This document shows positions 1-5,072 of a stretch of 5,072 nucleotides of DNA, in pieces. The notes under the pieces are model-generated. The model was not told the DNA's origin. It saw only the letters and a list, made by a program, of their open reading frames with translations, and made no database searches. The stretch spans positions 1-5,072 of the forward strand of contig CAMPJH010000118.1 in the NCBI GenBank assembly GCA_946886845.1, read 5' to 3'. Within the stretch, counting starts at the first letter, position 1, and every line of letters starts with the position of its first letter. This DNA comes from an uncultured Sphingomonas sp. (GTDB lineage Bacteria > Pseudomonadota > Alphaproteobacteria > Sphingomonadales > Sphingomonadaceae). Position numbers and translations under genes: made by a program.

Positions 1-649
<649 letters not shown>

Positions 650-703
650 TGCCCCAGCCGCATAGCCGCCGCCTTTCTGGTAAGGAAGCTGGCGAAGGTA
701 AAG

Positions 704-723
704 CCGCGCTTAACCCTAAGCGG
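704..723. repeat. Imperfect palindrome in the divergent intergenic region
   Basis: The core CGCTTA-ACCC-TAAGCG has a perfect 6-bp stem with a 4-base loop. The pairing can extend by three more G-C pairs if two bases bulge on the left arm. It lies about 55 bases upstream of the ABC gene start and 40 bases upstream of the first DUF4402 gene. No T-tract follows on either strand, so it does not look like an intrinsic terminator. A regulator binding site is possible but unproven. Confidence 0.35.
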
Positions 724-740
724 CAAAGTCATCTTGACGT

Positions 741-755
741 TAACCGTTGTAACCG
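741..755. repeat. TAACCG direct repeat upstream of first DUF4402 gene
   Basis: Two copies of TAACCG (741-746 and 750-755) are separated by TTG, giving a 9-base period. A related TTAACCC lies further upstream, inside the palindrome near 710-716. The repeat ends 8 bases before the ATG at 764, where a ribosome site would be expected and none is obvious. It could be an operator-like element or chance. Nothing in the sequence names a regulator. Confidence 0.3.
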
Positions 756-763
756 CGGCGGTA

Positions 764-1282
764 ATGACCCGGCTCGATTGCCTCCGCCTGCTCGCTGGCG
801 TGGCGCTGCTTGTTGCAGCGCCCGGGCAGTTGCGCGCGGCGCCGGCCTCGACCAACGCCGATGCCGGCGCGATCGTGCTCAAGCCGCTGACCCTGCTGAA
901 GGTGGACGATCTCGATTTCGGCGCTTTGTTCCCGGCGGCGACAGCAGGAACCGCGACCCTGAACCCGAACACCGGAATCGTCACCACCGCGGGCGGAGTG
1001 GCCCTTGGCCCCGGACCGACCCAGCCGGCTCGTTTCACCGGGGCTGGGACCAGGAACGCGCCGATGCTTATCCGCCTTCCAACCGGACCGATCACTCTGA
1101 CCCAGACCGGCGGCACCGAAACGATGACGGTTTCGAACTGGACCACCGACGGCCACACCACTCGCCAGATCAATGCCTTCGAGGCGTTCGAGTTCAGGGT
1201 CGGCGGGCGGCTCAATGTCGGCGCCAACCAGGCCGACGGGGTTTACGTCGGAAGCTTCGACGTGACGGTCATCTATCCCTGA
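764..1282 (+). CDS. DUF4402 family secreted protein (first of tandem pair)
   Basis: This 172-residue protein is predicted to be exported. Arg3 and Arg8 in the n-region, a hydrophobic stretch at about residues 9-20 and a likely cleavage near LRA-AP (residues 23-27) form a signal peptide. The mature part is rich in Gly, Thr and Val, as in a beta-sandwich. It carries the family pattern: PLTLLKVDDLDFG (41-53), a central GT-T-N--TG block (62-71), and a C-terminal segment with VGGRLNVGANQADG followed by Y-G-F-VTV-Y. DUF4402 proteins are poorly characterised; a fimbrial or spore-coat-U-like surface role has been suggested but is not shown here. The start is uncertain: the reading frame stays open far upstream, antisense to the ABC gene, and no good Shine-Dalgarno precedes the ATG at 764. 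That ATG was chosen because it gives a normal signal peptide. A paralogous gene follows on the same strand. Confidence 0.85.
   Translation: MTRLDCLRLLAGVALLVAAPGQLRAAPASTNADAGAIVLKPLTLLKVDDLDFGALFPAATAGTATLNPNTGIVTTAGGVALGPGPTQPARFTGAGTRNAPMLIRLPTGPITLTQTGGTETMTVSNWTTDGHTTRQINAFEAFEFRVGGRLNVGANQADGVYVGSFDVTVIYP
905..923 (+). repeat. 19-bp perfect direct repeat, copy 1 (within first DUF4402 gene)
   Basis: The 19 bases GACGATCTCGATTTCGGCG recur exactly at 1538-1556. Both copies encode the conserved DDLDFG core of a DUF4402 protein in the same frame. The identity reflects paralogy and strong constraint, not a mobile or regulatory repeat. Confidence 0.8.
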
Positions 1283-1289
1283 TTATTCC

Positions 1290-1306
1290 GCCGCATGGTT
1301 TGCGGC
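1290..1306 (+). terminator. Small hairpin after the first DUF4402 gene, possible weak terminator
   Basis: GCCGCA and TGCGGC form a perfect 6-bp stem around a 5-base TGGTT loop, beginning 8 bases after the stop codon. Only CTTGGTTAAATT follows, without a run of T, so termination would be weak at best. It could also act as a 3'-end stabiliser or attenuate transcription into the second DUF4402 gene. Confidence 0.35.
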
Positions 1307-1381
1307 CTTGGTTAAATTCCCGAGCACCGATCCTCTTCAATCGGCGGTGACGCGCTCGCCCGATACTCTCGTGCAACGCGA

Positions 1382-1388
1382 AAGGAAG
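1382..1388 (+). promoter_or_regulatory. Ribosome binding site that fixes a GTG start
   Basis: AAGGAAG lies 5 bases upstream of the GTG at 1394. It supports this non-ATG start for the second DUF4402 gene, which has no suitable ATG before its signal peptide. Confidence 0.7.
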
Positions 1389-1393
1389 TTTCG

Positions 1394-1918
1394 GTGGGGA
1401 TTCGACATTGCATTTGCGCGGCCAGCCTGGCCGCCATCGCTCTAGCTTCGGCGCCGGCCGCCGCTGCGCCGGTGCCGGCGCTCGATAATGCCGACGGGCG
1501 GGCGCTGGTTCTCATTCCGCTCACCCTGACCAAGATCGACGATCTCGATTTCGGCGGGATCATCCCGTCGACTTCGAGCCCAGGAACGGTGACGATCAAT
1601 GCCGCGACCGGCGTCCGCACCTTTGGCGGCGGGGTCACCGGAGTTACCAGCGATGCCGGCAACCGCGCTTATTTCGGCGGCGCCGGATCGCCGAGCCAGC
1701 AGGTGCTGGTCTCGCTTAGCCCGCCGGTCGAGCTGACCAGCGTCGGCGGCGACACCATCCCGGTGCTCGGACTGACCCTCGACGGGCCGCCGATGCGGTC
1801 CATCGACCCGGTCGCCCGCACCTTCTTCGTCGGCGTCGGCGGCACCCTGCAGATCGCCGCCGACCAGCCCGAAGGCGAGTATAGCGCCCCCTTCTGGGTG
1901 ACCGCGATCTACCAATAA
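1394..1918 (+). CDS. DUF4402 family secreted protein (second of tandem pair)
   Basis: This 174-residue paralog of the upstream gene starts at GTG behind a good AAGGAAG site. Its signal peptide has Arg4, an Ala/Leu/Ile-rich core (residues 9-24) and a likely cleavage after the Ala run near AAA-APV (about residue 25). The mature part again shows PLTLTKIDDLDFG (42-54), GT-TIN--TG (64-73), a GGAG turn near 95-98 and a C-terminal VGGTLQIAADQPEGEY segment ending in VTAIY. By eye the two proteins match strongly at the two ends and weakly in the middle, as expected of an old duplication. The function is unknown; an exported, beta-rich surface or fimbria-like protein is inferred from the family. Cys6 and Cys8 lie ahead of the hydrophobic core, so they are not a lipobox. 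The zinc-finger gene begins 53 bases after the stop, so some co-transcription is possible. Confidence 0.87.
   Translation: MGIRHCICAASLAAIALASAPAAAAPVPALDNADGRALVLIPLTLTKIDDLDFGGIIPSTSSPGTVTINAATGVRTFGGGVTGVTSDAGNRAYFGGAGSPSQQVLVSLSPPVELTSVGGDTIPVLGLTLDGPPMRSIDPVARTFFVGVGGTLQIAADQPEGEYSAPFWVTAIYQ
1538..1556 (+). repeat. 19-bp perfect direct repeat, copy 2 (within second DUF4402 gene)
   Basis: This is the second copy of the 19-base DDLDFG-coding segment also found at 905-923. Flanking codons differ, so identity is confined to this conserved core. Confidence 0.8.
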
Positions 1919-1971
1919 GGCGTGCTCGCCGCCGCTTGTCGCGGCTGCCGCGCGTCCTTAAGTGGCAGGCG

Positions 1972-2169
1972 ATGTCCGACCTGCCGCCGCCCGAGATACT
2001 CAAGGTTTCCACCACGCGCGTCGCCTGCGACGGCTCGGGCGCGGTATCGCCGGAGCTCGGCCACCCGCGCATCTTCCTTCGCATTGACCCGGCGCTCGGC
2101 TGGGTCGAGTGCGGCTATTGCGACCGGCGTTTCGTTCTCGAGGGGGGACCGGCGGACAGCGGTCCATGA
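1972..2169 (+). CDS. CHCC-type zinc-finger domain protein (zf-CHCC, NDUFS6-like)
   Basis: This is a 65-residue protein made almost entirely of one zinc-binding domain. The presumed ligands are Cys19, His31, Cys47 and Cys50, arranged C-x11-H-x15-C-x2-C, with typical context VACDGSG, LGHPRIFLRI and GWVECGYCDRRF. The fold is shared with the mitochondrial complex I accessory subunit NDUFS6. Bacterial stand-alone versions are common in Alphaproteobacteria; some relate to complex I, but most are uncharacterised. The ATG at 1972 was chosen because the domain starts soon after it and a modest AGG lies just upstream; an in-frame TTG at 1936 would add 12 residues with no family support. Its stop overlaps the tldD start in an ATGA, which implies translational coupling. 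The link to TldD may be organisational only. Confidence 0.9.
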   Translation: MSDLPPPEILKVSTTRVACDGSGAVSPELGHPRIFLRIDPALGWVECGYCDRRFVLEGGPADSGP

Positions 2170-3584
2170 TCGCCGATCCGCGCAGCCTGCTTTACCGGAC
2201 GCTCGATCCCGACGACGCGCGGCGGCTAGCGGCGCGGCATTTATCCGGCTGCGACGACGGCGAACTGTTTCTCGAGCATCAGGTCAGCGAGGCATTCGGG
2301 TTCGACGACGGGCGGCTCAAGACCGCGAGCTACGACAGCGCCTCGGGCTTCGGGCTGCGCGGAGTCACCGGCGAGACGACTGCCTTCGCCCACGCGAATG
2401 AAGTCAGCGCCGAAGCGATCGAGCGCGCCGCCGCGACCCTGACTCTGCTCGATCCCGCCAAGGGCCCGCCGGCACCGCCGCCGCGGCGCACCAACCAGTC
2501 GATGTACGCGCCCGACAATCCGCTGATCGAGGTGCCGTTCGCCGACAAGGTGGCGCTGTGCCAGCAGATCGACGCCGCGGCGCGGGCCCGCGACCCCCGC
2601 GTCGCCCAGGTCAGTGTTGGCCTGTCGGCCAGCTGGCGGGTCATCGAGATCATCCGCGCCGACGGCTTCGTTGCCTCCGACGTGCGGCCGCTGGTCCGGC
2701 TTGGCGTCCAGATCGTCGCCGCCGACAACGGCCGCCGCGAGACCGGCTATTTCGGGCTCGGCGGGCGCCATCTCTATGAGCCGTTGTTCGACCCGGCGAG
2801 CTGGAACCGGGTGATCGACGAGGCGCTTGCCCAGGCCATGACCAACCTGGCGTCGGTTGCGGCGCCCGCCGGCGAGATGCCGGTCGTGCTTGGCCCCGGC
2901 TGGTGCGGCGTGCTGCTCCACGAGGCCGTCGGCCACGGGCTCGAAGGCGATTTCAACCGCAAGGGCACGTCAGCGTTCAGCGACCGCATCGGCAGCCGGG
3001 TCGCAGCGCTCGGGGTGACCGTCGTCGACGACGGCGCGATGGCGCAGCTGCGCGGCTCTTTGACCATCGACGACGAAGGCACGCCGACCCAGCGCAACGT
3101 GCTGATCGAGGACGGCATCTTGAAGGGCTATCTGCAGGACCGGCTCAACGCCCGATTGATGGGCATGGAGCCGACCGGCAGCGGCCGCCGGGAAAGCTTC
3201 GCCCACGCGCCGATGCCGCGCATGACCAATACGTTCATGCTGGCCGGCAACGACAATCCCGCCGAGCTGGTCGAGCGGGTCAGCGACGGCATTTACGCCA
3301 AGAGCTTCGGCGGCGGCCAGGTCGACATCACCAACGGCAAGTTCGTCTTCTCCTGCACCGAGGCGTACCGGATCCGTGGCGGCCGAATCGCCGAGCCGGT
3401 CAAGGGCGCGACCCTGATCGGCGACGGACCGACGGTGCTGACCCGGATCAAGGGGATCGGCAACGACCTCGCGCTCGACGAAGGCATCGGCGTCTGCGGC
3501 AAGGGCGGCCAGTCGATCCCGGCCGGGGTCGGCCAGCCGACGCTTCTGATCGACGGCCTGACGGTCGGTGGCACGGCGGCTTGA
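2166..3584 (+). CDS. tldD: Metalloprotease TldD
   Basis: This 472-residue protein is nearly the same length as E. coli TldD (about 480). Members of the TldD/PmbA family form a TldD-TldE heterodimer that degrades unfolded peptides in the cytoplasm; in E. coli it matures microcin B17 and degrades the antitoxin CcdA. The zinc motif HEAVGH lies at residues 252-257, continuing into GLEGDFNRKGTSAFS. Cys444 in the C-terminal IGVCGKGGQS segment matches the position of the third zinc ligand known in TldD. Other family blocks are FGLRGVTGE (62-70), DDEGTPTQRN (302-311), the MPRMTNTF motif (350-357) and GQPTLLIDGLTVGGTA at the end. The protein looks intact and catalytically competent. The ATG at 2166 overlaps the zinc-finger stop (ATGA) with no strong ribosome site of its own, so reinitiation is likely. 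The partner TldE/PmbA is not in this window and is presumably encoded elsewhere. Confidence 0.97.
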   Translation: MIADPRSLLYRTLDPDDARRLAARHLSGCDDGELFLEHQVSEAFGFDDGRLKTASYDSASGFGLRGVTGETTAFAHANEVSAEAIERAAATLTLLDPAKGPPAPPPRRTNQSMYAPDNPLIEVPFADKVALCQQIDAAARARDPRVAQVSVGLSASWRVIEIIRADGFVASDVRPLVRLGVQIVAADNGRRETGYFGLGGRHLYEPLFDPASWNRVIDEALAQAMTNLASVAAPAGEMPVVLGPGWCGVLLHEAVGHGLEGDFNRKGTSAFSDRIGSRVAALGVTVVDDGAMAQLRGSLTIDDEGTPTQRNVLIEDGILKGYLQDRLNARLMGMEPTGSGRRESFAHAPMPRMTNTFMLAGNDNPAELVERVSDGIYAKSFGGGQVDITNGKFVFSCTEAYRIRGGRIAEPVKGATLIGDGPTVLTRIKGIGNDLALDEGIGVCGKGGQSIPAGVGQPTLLIDGLTVGGTAA

Positions 3585-4123
3585 TGGCGGACGACTGGCG
3601 CGCCGACGTCCTCAATTTCTGGTTCGGCCTTTCCAGGGAGGACTGGTGGCGCGGATCCCCCGCGCTGGACGAACAGATCCGCGAGCGATTCCTCGAATTG
3701 TGGAAACAGAAGCGCCAGCTTCCCGCCGAATCCTTCCTTGCCGATCCGCTGACCGCGCTCGCCGGCGTCATCCTGTTCGACCAGTTCCCGCGCAACATGT
3801 TCCGCGACCATGCCGACCAGTTTTCGACTGATCACCTCGCCCAAGCGATCGCCCGTGGAGCGGTTGACCGCGGGTTCGACGAGCAACTCGAGCCGAAGGA
3901 GCGCGGCTTCCTCTACATGCCGTTCCAGCACAGCGAAAAGCTCGACGACCAGCGGCGCGGGTTGCTGCTCTTCACGCAGCTCGGCGATGACGAACAGCTG
4001 AAATATGCGAAGCTGCACCACGATATTATCGCCCGCTTCGGCCGCTTCCCGCATCGCAACGCGATGCTTGGGCGGGCGCCGCGGCCCGACGAGATCGCCG
4101 CCGGCAAGGTCGTCCCCTGGTGA
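3584..4123 (+). CDS. DUF924 family protein
   Basis: This is a 179-residue cytoplasmic protein predicted to be mostly alpha-helical. Family hallmarks are the N-terminal VLNFWFGL with a Trp pair just after (residues 9-22), the core LILFDQFPRNMFR-like segment (63-74), the block ERGFLYMPFQHSE (106-118), and HHDIIARFGRFPHRNAMLGR (145-164). The family has a TPR-like fold and no established biochemical function. There is no signal peptide or transmembrane segment. The start ATG at 3584 shares its A with the tldD stop codon (TGATG). Only a poor GGCGG precedes it, so translation probably depends on ribosomes finishing tldD. The length is typical of the family and the protein appears complete. Confidence 0.93.
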   Translation: MADDWRADVLNFWFGLSREDWWRGSPALDEQIRERFLELWKQKRQLPAESFLADPLTALAGVILFDQFPRNMFRDHADQFSTDHLAQAIARGAVDRGFDEQLEPKERGFLYMPFQHSEKLDDQRRGLLLFTQLGDDEQLKYAKLHHDIIARFGRFPHRNAMLGRAPRPDEIAAGKVVPW

Positions 4124-4332
4124 GCGGGCTGGTCGAGCTCGCCCGCTTCCAGAACAAGGTCGAGGCCGATCTCGCCCGGCTGCTGCTCGAAGCCGAGGGC
4201 CTCACCGCGATCCCGTTCGACGAAGGCATGAATTATATCGGTCTCGGACCGATCATGCCGATCCGGCTGATGGTCCCCCAAGAGGAGTTCGAGGAAGCCG
4301 CCCGAATCCTCGCTGAAGAAGGGATCGGCTAA
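4120..4332 (+). CDS. DUF2007 domain small protein
   Basis: This is a 70-residue protein with a GTG start that overlaps the DUF924 stop as GTGA. Its sequence pattern fits the DUF2007 family, often called putative signal-transducing proteins: an opening beta-strand LVELARF, an amphipathic helix with NKVEADLARLLLEAEG (residues 12-27), a strand around AIPFDEG, a small loop, a strand IRLMVPQEEFEEA (48-60) and a closing helix. The fold resembles small ACT/PII-like sensor domains, but no ligand is established. AAGG about ten bases upstream is a weak ribosome site, consistent with coupling to the gene before it. It is the last gene of the plus-strand cassette, and its stop overlaps the stop of the opposing DUF442 gene by 4 bases. 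Confidence 0.85.
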   Translation: MSGLVELARFQNKVEADLARLLLEAEGLTAIPFDEGMNYIGLGPIMPIRLMVPQEEFEEAARILAEEGIG

Positions 4333-4733
4333 AGCAGGTGGGCGACCGGCGCCAGGTCGATCCCCGCCCGCGCCGCCGCCTGCTCGATCTCCTCGACGCT
4401 CGCGCCCTGGTCGCGCCGGGCGACCGCCCAGGCCAGTGCCGAGCGGTTGCCCGAACGGCAGAAAGCGAGCAACTTGCCGCCCGCCGCTTCTGCCATCGCC
4501 TCCTGCATGCACTCGACGTCGGCCGGGCCGATGCCGCGCTGGATCGGCACGAAGCGATAGGCGATTCCGGCCGCCTCGGCGGCCGCTTCGATGTCGGCGG
4601 CGCGCGGCTGGTCCGGGTCTTCGCCATCGGGCCGGTTGTTGACGATCATGGTGATGCCCTGCTGCTTGAGCTGCGCGACATCCTCGGGCCGGATCTGGCC
4701 GCTGACAAAGGTTGTGCCGTCAAGCTGGCGCAT
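4329..4733 (-). CDS. TIGR01244/DUF442 family sulfur transferase or phosphatase-like protein
   Basis: This is a 134-residue single-domain protein. It opens MRQLDGTTFVSGQIRPEDVAQL, followed by ITMIVNNRPDGEDPDQP (residues 27-43), a helix, the strand IAYRFVPIQ (57-65) and the active-site loop FCRSGNRSALAW (91-102). Cys92 is the likely nucleophile and Arg97 the anion-binding residue. The spacing C-x4-R differs from the C-x5-R of classical tyrosine phosphatases, as is usual in this family. Related domains occur in Blh (beta-lactamase-like hydrolase) proteins linked to sulfide detoxification, hence the sulfur-transferase label; the true substrate is unknown. The ATG at 4733 lies inside the end of recQ (14-base overlap) and has a strong AGGAGGAG site 7 bases upstream. 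Its stop overlaps that of the DUF2007 gene on the other strand. Confidence 0.9.
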   Translation of the reverse strand: MRQLDGTTFVSGQIRPEDVAQLKQQGITMIVNNRPDGEDPDQPRAADIEAAAEAAGIAYRFVPIQRGIGPADVECMQEAMAEAAGGKLLAFCRSGNRSALAWAVARRDQGASVEEIEQAAARAGIDLAPVAHLL

Positions 4734-5072
4734 CGCCGGTCTCCTCCTGCGCGGCCACGGCCGCGAGCATCGCCGCACCATAACGCTCGAGCTTGGCCGC
4801 GCCGACCCCCTGGATTGTGCTGAGCTCGGCGAGCGTTCGCGGACGCGCCTCGGCGATCCCGCGCAAGGTCGAATCGTGGAACACGACATAGGGCGGCACG
4901 CCCGCTGCCTGGGCAAGGTCGCGGCGGGCGGCCCGAAGCGCGTCGAACATCGGATCGGCCGGGCCCTCGCTCCGCCGGCGTGAGCCGCGCCGCCGCGGCG
5001 GCGGAACGGCGATGGTCAGCGGCTCCTCGCCCTTGAGGAGCCGGCGGATGTTTTCGCGATGACGGACGTAGA
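4720..5072 (-). CDS. recQ: ATP-dependent DNA helicase RecQ, C-terminal part only
   Basis: The last 116 residues are visible; the helicase core lies beyond the right edge. The first 20 or so residues, with IRRLLKGEEPLTIAVP, match the end of the RQC winged-helix region. An Arg/Gly/Pro-rich linker follows (residues 23-40). An HRDC domain comes next at about 41-109, with FDALRAARRDLAQAAGVPPY, VVFHDSTLRGIAEARP and the helix-hairpin-like TIQGVGAAKLERYG. E. coli RecQ has the same order and the same VPPYVVF-D-TL signature. RecQ is a 3'-5' helicase acting in recombination and replication-fork repair; the HRDC domain contacts DNA. The protein ends in a short acidic tail at a TGA. Its last codons overlap the start and contain the ribosome site of the downstream DUF442 gene. 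Confidence 0.93.
   Translation of the reverse strand, partial: YVRHRENIRRLLKGEEPLTIAVPPPRRRGSRRRSEGPADPMFDALRAARRDLAQAAGVPPYVVFHDSTLRGIAEARPRTLAELSTIQGVGAAKLERYGAAMLAAVAAQEETGDAPA
4741..4748 (-). promoter_or_regulatory. Strong Shine-Dalgarno for the DUF442 gene, inside recQ
   Basis: On the minus strand AGGAGGAG lies 7 bases before the ATG at 4733. It is the best ribosome site in the window and decides the start. It also codes for part of the QEE in the RecQ tail, so the tail sequence may be shaped by this requirement. Confidence 0.8.

Noticed and set aside
734..762. TTGACG at 734-739 as a -35 promoter box
   Set aside because: At 17 bases spacing the sequence is GGCGGT, which does not resemble a -10 box, and the ATG follows at once, leaving no room for a normal leader.
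1327..1344. CCGAT / ATCGG inverted repeat between the DUF4402 genes
   Set aside because: It has only five base pairs, an 8-base loop, no T-tract and no symmetric extension. This is expected by chance in such sequence.
1362..1367. GATACT as a possible -10 box for the second DUF4402 gene
   Set aside because: No convincing -35 element lies at 16-18 bases upstream, so the match alone is too weak to annotate.
1931..1945. GCCGC-TTGTC-GCGGC hairpin after the second DUF4402 gene
   Set aside because: It has a 5-bp stem only and is followed by GC-rich sequence without a T run, so it is not a credible terminator.
1936..1971. TTG start extending the zinc-finger protein by 12 residues
   Set aside because: No ribosome site precedes it, and the added residues are not part of the domain; the ATG at 1972 is the simpler start.
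3293..4054. Minus-strand open frame of 253 codons opposite tldD and the DUF924 gene
   Set aside because: It lies antisense to two strongly supported genes and has no family features, so it is a by-product of codon bias.

Overview
The window is GC-rich and densely coded, with the codon bias of a high-GC Alphaproteobacterium. Two adjacent DUF4402 secretory proteins, a CHCC zinc-finger protein next to tldD, and DUF924 and DUF2007 proteins together suggest a member of the Sphingomonadales. That assignment is inference from family content and style; no rRNA or other phylogenetic marker is present.

Layout from left to right. (1) Positions 1-649, minus strand: the N-terminal two thirds of a YadG-like ABC-2 transporter ATPase, running off the left edge. 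(2) Positions 650-763: a divergent intergenic region with a near-palindrome and a spaced TAACCG direct repeat. (3) Positions 764-1918, plus strand: two tandem paralogous DUF4402 proteins with signal peptides, separated by 111 bases that hold a small hairpin. (4) Positions 1972-4332, plus strand: a tightly packed cassette of CHCC zinc-finger protein, TldD metalloprotease, DUF924 protein and DUF2007 protein, with stop and start codons overlapping at all three internal junctions (ATGA, TGATG, GTGA). (5) Positions 4329-5072, minus strand: the C-terminus of a RecQ helicase (end of RQC plus HRDC domain), running off the right edge, followed by a DUF442/TIGR01244 sulfur-transferase/phosphatase-like gene whose start lies inside the recQ end. 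The stop of that gene overlaps the stop of the DUF2007 gene tail to tail by 4 bases.

The zinc-finger to DUF2007 block is probably one translationally coupled operon, and recQ-DUF442 a second one. The DUF4402 pair looks like a secreted or surface-protein locus that arose by duplication. I saw no RNA gene, mobile element, CRISPR array, phage segment or attachment site. Nothing here amounts to a clearly new system. The points most worth a second look are the diverged DUF4402 pair, the coupled four-gene cassette, and the DUF442 gene embedded at the end of recQ.
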